A DNA stretch of 64,000 nucleotides from Paradesertivirga superstes (GCF_037622515.1 NZ_JBBJCN010000002.1:310001-374000); one strand, 5' to 3'. Positions 35,131-44,685 are shown, counted from the stretch's first letter. The notes: a model not told the origin generated them from the letters alone. Program-made: numbers and translations.

Positions 35131-35490
35131 ATGAACTGTATTTTACTCATAGAAGACGACGACGCAATAAGAAATGTTATTCAGGAAGCTCTAAACAATT
35201 ATAAAGTAATAGCTATAGACAATACAGACAATATTTCAGGGTTGATTAGAGAACACAAGCCTGACCTGGTTCTAATGGATTATATTCTTCCAAAAATAAA
35301 TGGCGGCGAACTTTGTCACCAAATAAAATCGAATCCGGAAACAGCCGGCATCCCCGTTATTATTATTTCAGGTTATCCTCAAATTTTATATTCTTTAGGA
35401 TCTTACGGTTGCGATGCGATTCTGGAAAAACCTTTTGACCTATCAACATTAATTGAAATAGTCGCAAAGTTTGACCCGATAAATAATTAG
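35131..35490 (+). CDS. Single-domain response regulator
   Basis: 119 residues, a complete receiver: acidic residues in LLIEDDDA, phospho-acceptor Asp in LVLMDYILP, Ser in VIIISGY and Lys in ILEKPFD. No output domain. An AGGAG lies 5-6 nt before the ATG. No kinase is adjacent. An orphan phosphorelay element. Confidence 0.9.
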   Translation: MNCILLIEDDDAIRNVIQEALNNYKVIAIDNTDNISGLIREHKPDLVLMDYILPKINGGELCHQIKSNPETAGIPVIIISGYPQILYSLGSYGCDAILEKPFDLSTLIEIVAKFDPINN

Positions 35491-35653
35491 GTTTTTAAAT
35501 TGATGAAGGAATCTTGCCTCCCTTTATTTTTAAGGGACCATAGAAACGACAAGTACCTTATGAAATTGTCATCCTCCGCAGAAAAAACCTTCAAGAAAAG
35601 CTCAGGGTTTTTTCTGCGTCGAATAACAAGAGTGAAAAGGATATGTCCAGCGG

Positions 35654-35833
35654 CTATTTGCTTTTGTCCTTTATGTACTTTTCGATCACCTTACGATCAT
35701 TAGAACCTGTGGCTCTTTTTGCGCCCCCAATTGCCTGGCTGCTCACTCCAAGTTTTTCTGCCAGATATTTCACTTCGTATTCCTGAGAAGAATTCACTTC
35801 CCCCCTCTCAGACTTTGATCCTCTTGTTGCCAT
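35654..35833 (-). CDS. DUF3606-like small protein (59 aa)
   Basis: The minus strand encodes MATRGSKSERGEVNSSQEYE followed by VKYLAEKLGVSSQAIGGAKR and a lysine-rich end. The pattern (E-Y-E-V-K-Y-L-A-E-K-L-G-V, then a second helix and a short basic tail) matches the DUF3606 family of small helical proteins. ATG 35833, TAG 35654. Function unknown. Confidence 0.65.
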   Translation of the reverse strand: MATRGSKSERGEVNSSQEYEVKYLAEKLGVSSQAIGGAKRATGSNDRKVIEKYIKDKSK

Positions 35834-36059
35834 AATGTAGATGTTTAGTAATAGAATAATGTTTTAACATCGCATTATGGAAGATGGTTTTAACAGAATG
35901 AGCTTGAGGTGGTTAAATTTAAAAAAGAAAAAAACCGGAAATTATTATAGAAAAATACGATCTGAGTAACTGTTTATAAGTAGAATATGATGCATTATGT
36001 TGATCCTGAATAACTCAGAAAAAAAAGTCTAAGGAAATTAGAAAGATCATTACAACAGT

Positions 36060-37907
36060 TTAAACCTTTACTTTCTCTGAAGCACCAATTCCAGCTAAAC
36101 CCTTTCCGGCAAGCAACAGTTCAGCTGTGATTGTTTTGGTGTAAGCTTTTATCTCCTCTTTAAAATCCTGCACAGAGGCCCCCGAACGAATTTCCTCCAG
36201 TCGCTTTTCCCAGCTGCCGGTTAATTCTGCCTGTGCGATTTTTTTGTCTTTAACCACTTCGTAAACGGCTAAACCTTTTTCAGACGGAACGAGGTTCTTT
36301 TTCTCGCGAACAATATATTCCCTTTTTATTAGCGTTTCAATAATAGAAGCCCGGGTGGCAGGAGTTCCAAGCCCACCGTCTTTCATCGCATAACGCAATT
36401 CTTCGTCCTCAATTTCCTTTCCAGCGGTTTCAAGAGCTTTTAATAAACTGGCTTCATTAAATAATGGTTTAGGTTTTGTTTGTTTCTCCAACAGGGCTTT
36501 GTTTTCTACAGGAAGCAGTTCTCCTTTTTCTACTTTCGGTAAAGTTGCATTTTCATCTTCCGTCTTCTCATCATCTGTTTCATTATAAACAGAACGCCAG
36601 CCAGCAGAACGAATTACATTTCCATTGGCCACAAACTTAGACCCAGACTCAATACTAATTTTGGTTAACTCTTTAATACACTCTTTATGGAAGGCTTCCA
36701 ACATCCGGCCGATGACCATATTATAAACAGCCTGTTTATCTTCCGACAGATAATTTGGAGTCTCGCCTGTAGGTAAAATAGCATGGTGATCGGTTACTTT
36801 CTTCGCATTTACGCTTCTTTTGTTTAAAGGATTACCAGATAAAAATTCTGCGTGTTTTCCGAAATCCGGGTGATTACGAAGCTTTTCTATCAACGCTGGA
36901 ACTCCTGCAAAGACATCATCGCCAATGTAACGACTTCCTGTACGCGGATAAGATATCAGCTTGCCCTCGTAAAGATTTTGGAGGATATTTAGTGTCTGGT
37001 CGGCAGTATACCCTTTACGTTTATTGGCTTCCTGTTGTAAACTACTTAAATCGTGCAATAATGGCGGCGGTTCCTTTTTCGTTTTGGCCTCTACATTAAC
37101 AATCGTCCCACCTTTTGTATGCCCTGATGCAACGTCCAATACTCTATCAAATACAGCTTGTGCTTTTTCTTTATCCTTATAGTTCTCAACTGAAATGGCT
37201 TTAAATAGCTGACCATTTTTGGACAATTGAATACTAACCTGGTAAAAAAGTTGAGGAACAAAGTTTTTAGTTTCAAGATAGCGGGCACAAATCATTGCCA
37301 GTGTAGGGGTTTGAACTCTTCCCAGCGAAAGAACACTTCGGTTTCCGGCAGAAATACTTAGTGCCTGGGTAGCATTCATGCCTACCAGCCAGTCAGATTC
37401 TGAACGGCAATGAGCCGAATAAAATAAAGTGTCATAATCTGTACCCGGTTTAAGATTTCTGAAGCCTTCTTTAATCGCCTGATCAGTTTGTGAAGAAATC
37501 CATAATCTTCTGAAAGGTTTTTTACATTTAAGATAGTAGTAAATGTATCTGAATATTAATTCACCTTCACGCCCCGCATCCGTTGCCACAATAATTTCTG
37601 TAGCAGAATCAAATAACGTTTTGATGGTATCCAGTTGTTTCCGCACCGCAGGATCTTCAACTATGCCATCTTTGGTTTTTATTTTTCTTACAGCAAGTTT
37701 AAATTTTTGTGGAAGCATTGGCAGGTGTTGTGCCCGCCAGCCATAAAAACCATAATCCTGGGGTGGTGCAAGTTGTAATAAATGACCAAAAGCCCAGGTA
37801 AAAGAATAGTTTTTGCCTTCAATAAATCCATCCTTTTTTGTTGTAGCTCCAAATACTTTAGCGAGTTCACGTGCTACAGATGGTTTTTCAGCAATAACAA
37901 CTTTCAT
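36060..37907 (-). CDS. topB: DNA topoisomerase III (type IA)
   Basis: 615 residues. Toprim domain at the start (MKVVIAEKPSVARELAKVFG, ATDAGREGELI with the acidic metal site), the CRSESDWLVGMNATQALS stretch, GRVQTPTLAMIC and the catalytic tyrosine in ISYPRTGSRYI. The C-terminus lacks cysteine zinc fingers, so it is a compact TopB-type enzyme. It relaxes or decatenates single-stranded DNA segments. It stands 40 bp downstream of the WalJ-like gene, same strand, possibly one transcript. Confidence 0.95.
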   Translation of the reverse strand: MKVVIAEKPSVARELAKVFGATTKKDGFIEGKNYSFTWAFGHLLQLAPPQDYGFYGWRAQHLPMLPQKFKLAVRKIKTKDGIVEDPAVRKQLDTIKTLFDSATEIIVATDAGREGELIFRYIYYYLKCKKPFRRLWISSQTDQAIKEGFRNLKPGTDYDTLFYSAHCRSESDWLVGMNATQALSISAGNRSVLSLGRVQTPTLAMICARYLETKNFVPQLFYQVSIQLSKNGQLFKAISVENYKDKEKAQAVFDRVLDVASGHTKGGTIVNVEAKTKKEPPPLLHDLSSLQQEANKRKGYTADQTLNILQNLYEGKLISYPRTGSRYIGDDVFAGVPALIEKLRNHPDFGKHAEFLSGNPLNKRSVNAKKVTDHHAILPTGETPNYLSEDKQAVYNMVIGRMLEAFHKECIKELTKISIESGSKFVANGNVIRSAGWRSVYNETDDEKTEDENATLPKVEKGELLPVENKALLEKQTKPKPLFNEASLLKALETAGKEIEDEELRYAMKDGGLGTPATRASIIETLIKREYIVREKKNLVPSEKGLAVYEVVKDKKIAQAELTGSWEKRLEEIRSGASVQDFKEEIKAYTKTITAELLLAGKGLAGIGASEKVKV

Positions 37908-37947
37908 ACTCCGGTTCTGTCGGTTTTAAATTTGTAAATAATTAGGC

Positions 37948-38781
37948 TTAAAATAAAGAATACTGAGATTGAGTATTCTCAACTGGCCTGCCCTGGCTAA
38001 TACTGATGCCAGTCGTCGCACCTATCTGATAAAGCTTTGATTCCACATATCTTGACGCAACAATGACTTCCGTATCACCAGCGTGCTGTGTAAATAGTCG
38101 CTTTACCAATTCAGGACAATTATTATCTTTTGAAAGGTGAGACAAGAGTAAATGGCTCATGAAAGAAGGTTTATGGCTGGTAAAAACTTCCAATGCCTGT
38201 TTATTTGAAAGATGCCCTTTTCCACCCCTGATCCGTTTTTTAAGATGATAAGGATAATTACCTCTCTCTAATAATTCTTCATCATAATTGGCCTCTAAAA
38301 AAGCAGCATGACATTGTTTAAAATGATTGGTCAAATGGTCACATACCGAACCGATATCAGTAAAAACACCAACATTAATATCATTATATCTGATAACAAA
38401 ACTATGTGGCTCAGCGGCATCGTGAAACTTGGGAAAGGCTGAAACACAAAGGCCGCCAATCATAATGTCCTGGTATTCCTTAAATGGCCTTACCAAATGC
38501 GGTTCTAAAGTTAAACTTCCATGCTCTAAAGTACCCGAGGTAATATATACGGGGATTTGATATTTTTTTGCAAGAACAGGTACACCGCGAATATGATCAT
38601 GATGTTCATGAGAAATAAAAATGGCTTTCACTTTTTCTAAAGATAAGCCCAGCCGGCTCATTCTTTTTTCAGTCTCGCGACAGGATATGCCTGCATCAAT
38701 TAAGATTGCTTCTTGCTGATTAGCAACATAATAGCAATTACCATTGCTTCCGGAATTTAACGACGCGACATTTAAAAACAT
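37948..38781 (-). CDS. WalJ/YycJ-like metallo-beta-lactamase-fold hydrolase
   Basis: 277 residues with the MBL-fold zinc motif FISHEHHDHIRG, an N-terminal SLNSGSNGNCYYV, and GGKGHLSNKQALEVF plus LLLSHLSKDNNCPEL downstream, all typical of the YycJ/WalJ exonuclease-like group. Cytoplasmic; homologues are linked to DNA repair or replication control. Precedes topB. Confidence 0.9.
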   Translation of the reverse strand: MFLNVASLNSGSNGNCYYVANQQEAILIDAGISCRETEKRMSRLGLSLEKVKAIFISHEHHDHIRGVPVLAKKYQIPVYITSGTLEHGSLTLEPHLVRPFKEYQDIMIGGLCVSAFPKFHDAAEPHSFVIRYNDINVGVFTDIGSVCDHLTNHFKQCHAAFLEANYDEELLERGNYPYHLKKRIRGGKGHLSNKQALEVFTSHKPSFMSHLLLSHLSKDNNCPELVKRLFTQHAGDTEVIVASRYVESKLYQIGATTGISISQGRPVENTQSQYSLF

Positions 38782-38902
38782 GAAGGTTAAAGATAAGGGA
38801 ATTTGATAGTAATAGAGGGAAAATTATAAGTACTAGCGGCTCTTTTTATCAACAAAACCGTTTTGCTAAAAACATAATTTTAACAAATATTTAACATTAA
38901 AT

Positions 38903-38933
38903 TTTGCAATAATTATAATTATGCATATCTTTA
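38903..38933 (+). promoter_or_regulatory. Promoter of small-RNA unit A
   Basis: TTTG at 38903-38906, exactly 19 bp, then TATCTTTA at 38926-38933 (one mismatch to TAnnTTTG). A terminator follows about 50 nt downstream. Confidence 0.55.
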
Positions 38934-38939
38934 ATTTCC

Positions 38940-38988
38940 AAACTAACCAAATACAACCTTGAGCCTTGTCAATCGACAAGGCTTTTTT
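38940..38988 (+). ncRNA. Putative small RNA unit A
   Basis: Predicted ~50-nt transcript from the promoter at 38903-38933 to a perfect terminator: GCCTTGTC (38963-38970), loop AATC, GACAAGGC, then six T. No start codon or ORF fits. It stands first in a row of three promoter-terminator units. Confidence 0.5.
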
Positions 38989-39046
38989 ATTTTCCGTCAA
39001 CAATGAATCCGAAATGTTAAAGAAATGTTAAATCACTTTGTATTAC

Positions 39047-39076
39047 TTTGCCAATATCACAACTGCTTTATATTTG
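39047..39076 (+). promoter_or_regulatory. Promoter of small-RNA unit B
   Basis: TTTG at 39047-39050, 18 bp, then a perfect TATATTTG at 39069-39076. The TTTG is not conserved in the parallel copy at 39283. Confidence 0.55.
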
Positions 39077-39081
39077 TGCCA

Positions 39082-39135
39082 GGTTTATAATTGGTTAGTA
39101 AAAGTCTCCATTCTCCCCGTTTGGAGACTTTTTCA
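39082..39135 (+). ncRNA. Putative small RNA unit B, C-rich loop
   Basis: Predicted ~54-nt RNA: GGTTTATAATTGGTTAGT leader, then a perfect 9-bp stem AAAGTCTCC/GGAGACTTT (39101-39109 with 39123-39131) closing a 13-nt loop ATTCTCCCCGTTT and followed by a T-run. The stem doubles as terminator. A second copy with the identical loop lies 268 bp on. The C-rich loop could pair with G-rich mRNA sites. No ORF. Confidence 0.6.
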
Positions 39136-39349
39136 TTTTAAGACCCGAGTTTTAACCATAAAGCTCGTAAATAGTAAAATTAAGGTCTGTTAAAATATTA
39201 AGCCAGAATTTTTCCGATACAATCTACCTCTTCCAAACAGTATTCGCCAAAAATTCCATTCTCCCTATTAAGCAAAGACTAATGTTAAAAAAATGTTAAA
39301 TTTTGAATGACTGGCATGCCAATTTAATAATTGATCTATACCTGTGCCA

Positions 39350-39410
39350 GGTTTATAAATGGTTAGTTAAAAAAGTCTTCATTCTCCCCGTTTGAAGACT
39401 TTTTTCTTTT
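39350..39410 (+). ncRNA. Putative small RNA unit C, copy of unit B
   Basis: The sequence from about 39283 matches that from about 39014 at equal spacing (AATGTTAAA.., CCAAT.., TGTGCCAGGTTTATAAWTGGTTAGT). Its stem AAAAGTCTTC/GAAGACTTTT (39371-39380 with 39394-39403) differs from copy B by a C-G to T-A pair, a compensatory change. The 13-nt loop is identical. Its -7 element TATACCTG is weaker. The rest of the 728-bp gap 38782-39509 has no gene. Confidence 0.6.
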
Positions 39411-39509
39411 AAGCCTTTTTTATTTCTTTTTTTTGGAATTTAGCAACAATACAGCCTTCTAAACTGTTAACATATCACTTCTGTTAACTTATAAACTCTT
39501 CCAAATATT

Positions 39510-40280
39510 ATGAGAACAAAAACATCCTATAAACACACTCGCCTAGAGGAATTAGGCTCACATAAAATTTCGGAAATTGATACAGAATATGATTTAAGGA
39601 ACTTTGAAGTTCGGGATGGACATGAGAAAGAAATAGGACGAGTAATTGAATTATTGTTCGATATACAGTCTAAAAAACTCAGATACCTTGTAATTGAACT
39701 GCACAGTCAAAATACGGATGAAAATTTGAGGCAGATTCTTGCCCCCATTGGCACTGCAGAACTGCATGAAGAAGAGGACTATTTGTACATCCCCGCTTTA
39801 AATTCGGATTTAATAAATGCCCTGCCTGATTATGAAAAAGGATCAGTAAATCCGGGAGTTGAAAATATGGTACGACTGGCTTATGCAGGAGAAGACTTGC
39901 TGGCAGAAGGTTCGGGACTTACAGGAAATGATGTATTAAATGAAGAAGAAGATTTTTATAGTCACCTACATTTTGATTTAGGAAAATTCTTTGGGCGAAA
40001 AAAAATTGAGCCCCTATACGTTAAAACTATTTGCGGTGTATTTGATGATAGTCTTGAAGTTGAAAACACGATAAGCGACCTGATTAAAGAAGGGTTTAGC
40101 CAAGACGAGATTGAGGTTTCCTCATGCAATCAGGCGGATGGCGATTCTGGTATAGATGAAAATGTGAATGGTGGCGGGTCTGTTGTTTGTATAAAAATCC
40201 ATGATGCTGAAGCAGCTTTCAGAGTTTCTGAAATTATGAATATTAATGGAAGTGTATCAGTTTATGAGACCACCGATTAG
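39510..40280 (+). CDS. PRC-barrel domain protein
   Basis: 256 residues. Residues ~25-90 form a PRC-barrel (YDLRNFEVRDGHEKEIGRVI, then LRYLVIELHSQ and YLYIPALNSD). An acidic central region follows (GNDVLNEEEDFYSHLHF). The C-terminal ~75 residues (TICGVFDDSLEVENTISDLI.. DEIEVSS) resemble the stress-related general-stress-protein 17M-like fold that pairs with PRC-barrels in this phylum. No signal peptide. Probably a stress or surface-stability protein; role unproven. Confidence 0.8.
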   Translation: MRTKTSYKHTRLEELGSHKISEIDTEYDLRNFEVRDGHEKEIGRVIELLFDIQSKKLRYLVIELHSQNTDENLRQILAPIGTAELHEEEDYLYIPALNSDLINALPDYEKGSVNPGVENMVRLAYAGEDLLAEGSGLTGNDVLNEEEDFYSHLHFDLGKFFGRKKIEPLYVKTICGVFDDSLEVENTISDLIKEGFSQDEIEVSSCNQADGDSGIDENVNGGGSVVCIKIHDAEAAFRVSEIMNINGSVSVYETTD

Positions 40281-40310
40281 AACATATAAAATTTAATTTT
40301 CAGGGCCCCA

Positions 40311-40348
40311 AAAAAGATAATCCTTAATAATTCAAGAATTATCTTTTT
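40311..40348. terminator. Bidirectional terminator
   Basis: AAAAAGATAAT (40311-40321) and ATTATCTTTTT (40338-40348) form a perfect 11-bp stem with A/T-runs at both ends, between the convergent PRC-barrel and UbiD genes. Confidence 0.7.
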
Positions 40349-40358
40349 GAACTTTGGC

Positions 40359-42197
40359 CTAAATAACTCCATGTAATGAAGCGCCTTTCACCCCCAGGCG
40401 CTCAATACTTTTTTCAACTTTCGGATCTTTTATAAGCTCGGGCGCATGATGTGGCTTTTTACGAGCATCAATAATTAAAGGCCCTTCACAGCCCCAATGC
40501 TTATTCTCCGTAAAACTATTTATCCCATAAATATCGTGAGATGGGTTACTGCGAGTAAATGTTACCCAAACCAAATTATTAATATTATCAGCTGTAAAAC
40601 CTGCATCATCACATAAAACGATCAAAGCAATGTTGCCTGATTTATGAGATTTTAAGTTTTTATTTAAGATCTTAATTTGTTCAAGCGTTTCTGCTGCCGA
40701 GACATAGACCGGAGATTCTACAGCTACTACTCCAGGTAGCGCCAGTTTAAAATTATTAAATGGTCTGGGTAGTCCGAAAATTCCAGGTAGCTCTTTAATT
40801 AACTCCCTTTTCACATCACCTGCCGCTGCAAAAATCACTTTCGAACCCGAGTTTAAATCGCTGCCGCTATAGTCAAGTGTATCAATAGTTGTTTTTGTAA
40901 AAAAATGCAGATCGCGTGAAAAATCAATACGCTCAAGCATATGAATCAAAAAGCCTTCAATATTATGAGTATGAAGTTTAGGGTCATCCTCTTTAGCAGC
41001 AATAAATAAATATTTTGCAAGGCTTAACTGATTCTTGCCCAGAATATGATTTGCTATAGTTAAAATCTCCTGGGGCCTTCTTCCCGACAAATAAGGAGTA
41101 TAACGTTCACTTCCGATGGCAAACAGAAGGGGGTGAACACCGGCCGCGTCTACAGCATTCACTTCATGTAATCCATTAATTTCTTTAGGAATAGCAGACC
41201 CGGTTATTTCATGAATCAATGCGCCAAAACTGGTATCTTCCTGCGGTGGCCTGCCTACTACAGTAAACGACCAGATTGGATCTTTCCGGTGATATACATT
41301 ATGTACTTTCATTAAGGGGAAGGGATGTGTTAAACTATAATATCCCAAATGATCTCCAAATGGGCCTTCCGGCTTATTTTCATTCGGATACAAAGTTCCT
41401 GTGATGACAAAATCAGCATCTGCGGAAATGCAAAAACCTTCACTATCATAAAAATACCTGAATCGACGGTTTCCTAAAGCTCCTGCGAAAGTCATTTCTG
41501 ACAAGCCTTCTGGCAATGGCATTACGGCCGCCAAGGGATGAGACGGTGGGCCTCCAACGAAAATACTTACTTTGAGCGGCTGCCCTTTTGCATTCGCTTT
41601 AGACTGGTGAACTCCTATTCCTCTATGCAATTGGTAATGCAAACCGATCTCCTGATTCTGTATATAATCGTTACCACTTAATTGAATGCGGTACATACCA
41701 AGATTGGCATTCATTGCGCCTGGTCTATCCGGATCTTCAGTATAAACCTGAGGCATCGTCACAAAAGGACCGCCATCCATGGGCCAGTTGACTATCTGGG
41801 GCAATTCTGAAATGGATGTTTTTCCGTAAAGGATAGGTGTGTTCCACTTTCCTTTAAGAGGAAGTGCAGACATTGCCGTTAACGCAACATTCAAATATTT
41901 AAATGGATTTTTAACCGCTTTTATAGGGTCGGATTTCAAATCAACCAGCACCTTTATTTTATCCAGAGTGTCCCGAAAAAGAAATTTCGAACGATCCAGG
42001 GTACCGAAAAGGTTGGATACTGCCGGAAACTTACTGCCCTTAATATTTTCAAATAAGAGTGCCGGCCCTTTATTTTCATAAACCTTTAGATGTATTGCGG
42101 CCATTTCGAGGTATGGATCAACTTCTTCTTTAATCCGAATTAGATTACCATGTTTCTCCAGGTCGCATACACATTCAGATAAACTTTTATATCCCAT
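40359..42197 (-). CDS. UbiD-family decarboxylase
   Basis: 612 residues, the long UbiD form. The catalytic block PEGPFGDHLGYYS carries the conserved Glu and Asp, with the Arg-rich RFRYFYDSEGFCISADADFVITG just upstream; both are hallmarks of prenyl-FMN dependent decarboxylases. Its length and N-terminus (YKSLSECVCDLEKHGNLIRI) resemble the menaquinone-pathway UbiD branch of Bacteroidota. It would decarboxylate an aromatic acid, most likely in quinone synthesis. No UbiX partner occurs in the window. Confidence 0.92.
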   Translation of the reverse strand: MGYKSLSECVCDLEKHGNLIRIKEEVDPYLEMAAIHLKVYENKGPALLFENIKGSKFPAVSNLFGTLDRSKFLFRDTLDKIKVLVDLKSDPIKAVKNPFKYLNVALTAMSALPLKGKWNTPILYGKTSISELPQIVNWPMDGGPFVTMPQVYTEDPDRPGAMNANLGMYRIQLSGNDYIQNQEIGLHYQLHRGIGVHQSKANAKGQPLKVSIFVGGPPSHPLAAVMPLPEGLSEMTFAGALGNRRFRYFYDSEGFCISADADFVITGTLYPNENKPEGPFGDHLGYYSLTHPFPLMKVHNVYHRKDPIWSFTVVGRPPQEDTSFGALIHEITGSAIPKEINGLHEVNAVDAAGVHPLLFAIGSERYTPYLSGRRPQEILTIANHILGKNQLSLAKYLFIAAKEDDPKLHTHNIEGFLIHMLERIDFSRDLHFFTKTTIDTLDYSGSDLNSGSKVIFAAAGDVKRELIKELPGIFGLPRPFNNFKLALPGVVAVESPVYVSAAETLEQIKILNKNLKSHKSGNIALIVLCDDAGFTADNINNLVWVTFTRSNPSHDIYGINSFTENKHWGCEGPLIIDARKKPHHAPELIKDPKVEKSIERLGVKGASLHGVI

Positions 42198-42295
42198 GCT
42201 TCAAATGTAAGAATAAAGATATTTTGATCGGACGAGTTATTCATCAGATATAATTCTGAATATTTTATGAGCCTGATTTATTTACTTAGTTAAAA

Positions 42296-43027
42296 TCAAT
42301 CAGTCACCTCAGGAGTTTGCTCAATTGAAGTATTAATCTCTTTTTTACTGTACAATTCTATTCTATTAAGAACTCTTATAGCAATAGTAAGCCATATTAC
42401 TCCCATACAAAACCCTGCAATTACATCGCTGGCATAATGTACTCTCAAATAAATTCGGCTTAAACCAATCGAAAGAATGAAAATAACCAGCAATGAAATC
42501 AGTAGTATTTTAATGGAAGGTTTAATCTGTTTGCGATAAATAAAGTATATAATTAAACCGAAAAAAGTAGCACTCATCATGGCATGTCCGCTGGGAAAAC
42601 TTAATCCCCGGGCTGGCTCCAATAAGGGAATAAGGGGCCTTGGCCGGTTAAATAAATTCTTGAGTATCGACATTAACAATACGCTGCTTAAAGATATAGC
42701 GGGAATTTTAATAGAGTACCATCTGTGTTTCCTGATAAAGAGAAAATAGCAGATTAACAAAAGATTTGCCGCTATCATCACCTGATAATTGCCAATAATA
42801 CTTAAGAGCCACATGGCATTAGTCACATCATCTTTTATAAATGACTCAAGGAAAGTAAATGCAGCCAGATCGAATTCGTGTTTCTTATCCCAAAAAACAT
42901 ATTTAGCAACAGCTAAAAAAGCTATCAGTGACATCAGAAATAAGATAACTGTCAGTATAGTCTCGGCAGTGAACAGCATGATGCCCGCAATTCCACGACG
43001 ATATATTTTTTTTACTTTTCTAAGCAT
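42296..43027 (-). CDS. PAP2-family phosphatase
   Basis: 243 residues with five to six transmembrane helices and the three PAP2 motifs: KNLFNRPRP, PSGH (SFPSGHAMMSATFF) and SRIYLRVHYASDVIAGF. Inner membrane enzyme that removes phosphate from lipid substrates such as undecaprenyl pyrophosphate or phosphatidylglycerol phosphate; which one is not known. Confidence 0.92.
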   Translation of the reverse strand: MLRKVKKIYRRGIAGIMLFTAETILTVILFLMSLIAFLAVAKYVFWDKKHEFDLAAFTFLESFIKDDVTNAMWLLSIIGNYQVMIAANLLLICYFLFIRKHRWYSIKIPAISLSSVLLMSILKNLFNRPRPLIPLLEPARGLSFPSGHAMMSATFFGLIIYFIYRKQIKPSIKILLISLLVIFILSIGLSRIYLRVHYASDVIAGFCMGVIWLTIAIRVLNRIELYSKKEINTSIEQTPEVTD

Positions 43028-43353
43028 TCCTTAATATTAATCAGAATCCCCTTTAGGTTTTAAACGGCTATTTTTTCGCATCAGCGGATGACCATTCTAT
43101 TGACCGCGAAAAAGAAAATCTACCTGATTCTGCTGTGCCCTCTTTATACCTATATACAATTGAGACCTCCCCAACAGATGTTAATTCCTCTTGAACAACC
43201 ATATTTTATATTAATTGAATAATGGTTTCGGGAATGAAAAGTTTTATCTACAAGAAAAAAGCACAATACTAATGCATTGTTTAACTTTGAAATGTTTGCT
43301 TCCTTATTTAAAATACAATTTAAAAAGTATCGGGAAAGCGTTAATATAAAGCT
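43028..43353. other. Intergenic region, PAP2/Smr
   Basis: This 326-bp gap lies between divergent genes and must hold both promoters. No hairpin, repeat or small gene stood out. Confidence 0.4.
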
Positions 43354-44298
43354 ATGGATTTTAAATTAGGTGAATTTGTTCGGTTTGTTGAAGAAAAGCG
43401 TGAAGGATATATTACGAGGATTTTTGATGATGTAATGATTGGCGTGACAGGCGATGATGACTTTGAAATACCTGTACCAGCGAACAAAGTCACTCGGGTT
43501 CATGGACATGTATATAAGGGAGTAGAAAATCAGGCACTGGAAGAAGCCCCAATATCTTTAGGTGAATTCAAAACAAGTGGTGTTTATTTGGCGATAGCGC
43601 CTGACGCCGCCAAAGGTTCTGTTGTATACTTTCATCTGGTAAACGAAACTTCGTTTCAATTGCTTGCAAGCCTCAGTACAGAAAGAGACAATCTGATCAA
43701 GGGAATATATGCTGGTATTGTAGCACCCAAATCTGTCTCCAAAATTTACTCAGCCTCACTAACCGAATTAAGCAACTGGCCCAAATTCAACATTCAGGCC
43801 CTCTTTTATAGTGCAATGGAAATAAAACCTAAAGAGCCGCTGCAATATGGTATAAAATTTAATGCCAAAAACTTTTCGGGTGCAAAAAAGCACATTCAGA
43901 TTTTGAAACAAGAAGCATGGAATTTTCAAATCGATAAAGAAGAGATTGTAATTGATGCTCAAAAACTAAAAGAAAGTTTTTTCAGTACAACTGAAGAAAA
44001 GAAGGAAATTGAGAAACCCTCAAAGGAAATCGATTTACATATTGAAAAACTCCGGGAGGATTACCAGTTTTTAAACAAAGAAGAGATTTTAAAAGTACAG
44101 CTTAATCATTTTCAAAAAGCACTAGATGCCGCCATAGTACATAAACTACCCTCAATAATCTTTATTCACGGAGTTGGAAACGGAACATTGAGATACGAAA
44201 TTCAAAAAGTTATTAGCAAGCATCCGCAAGTTAAAACCTATATGGATGCTTATAAAGACAGGTACGGATATGGAGCGACAGAAGTTATTTTGAAATAA
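43354..44298 (+). CDS. DUF2027-Smr domain protein
   Basis: 314 residues. N-terminal DUF2027 region (MDFKLGEFVRFVEEKREGYI.. DDFEIPVPANKVTRVHG), a beta-rich middle, and a C-terminal Smr domain at ~225-314 with LHIEKLREDYQ and IIFIHGVGNGTLRYEI, the loop associated with nuclease activity in MutS2. Probably cytoplasmic DNA- or RNA-processing. The combination is characteristic of Bacteroidota. Convergent with an orphan receiver gene. Confidence 0.9.
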   Translation: MDFKLGEFVRFVEEKREGYITRIFDDVMIGVTGDDDFEIPVPANKVTRVHGHVYKGVENQALEEAPISLGEFKTSGVYLAIAPDAAKGSVVYFHLVNETSFQLLASLSTERDNLIKGIYAGIVAPKSVSKIYSASLTELSNWPKFNIQALFYSAMEIKPKEPLQYGIKFNAKNFSGAKKHIQILKQEAWNFQIDKEEIVIDAQKLKESFFSTTEEKKEIEKPSKEIDLHIEKLREDYQFLNKEEILKVQLNHFQKALDAAIVHKLPSIIFIHGVGNGTLRYEIQKVISKHPQVKTYMDAYKDRYGYGATEVILK

Positions 44299-44685
44299 TT
44301 AATCTTCTTCGGTTAAATTTGCCTGATATGACTTAAAAGCCTTGCTAACAGTTTCTTCCAGCTGCTTAATATTAAAAGGCTTTTGCAGGATATAATCTGC
44401 ACCTGCCTTTTCTGCCAAAGCATCAATATCGTCGCTTGCAGTAAAATATATTACAGGAATCTCAGAATAATCCACATGGTTTTTAATTATTTGAGTCGCA
44501 ATAACTCCACCTTCATCCGGTATTTTATGATCCATGAAAATGACTGAAGGATTTATCGACTCAATTTTTTCTATTATGTTATTACAATCAGGAATAGTAT
44601 AAACTTCCCAATCAGCATCTGTTAACACCAGGGCAACTATTTCTGAAATATTAACATCATCATCACATACAAGGACTCTTCTCAT
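44299..44685 (-). CDS. Single-domain response regulator
   Basis: 128 residues: acidic pair in VCDDDVN, phospho-acceptor Asp in VIFMDHKIP, Thr in IYFTASD and Lys in ILQKPFN. No output domain. No kinase neighbour. Its end directly abuts the end of the DUF2027-Smr gene. Confidence 0.9.
   Translation of the reverse strand: MRRVLVCDDDVNISEIVALVLTDADWEVYTIPDCNNIIEKIESINPSVIFMDHKIPDEGGVIATQIIKNHVDYSEIPVIYFTASDDIDALAEKAGADYILQKPFNIKQLEETVSKAFKSYQANLTEED

Noticed and set aside
38782..39509. A CRISPR-like or tandem DNA repeat
   Set aside because: Only two near copies 268 bp apart, with promoter-like and terminator-like ends. The pattern fits small RNAs, not an array.
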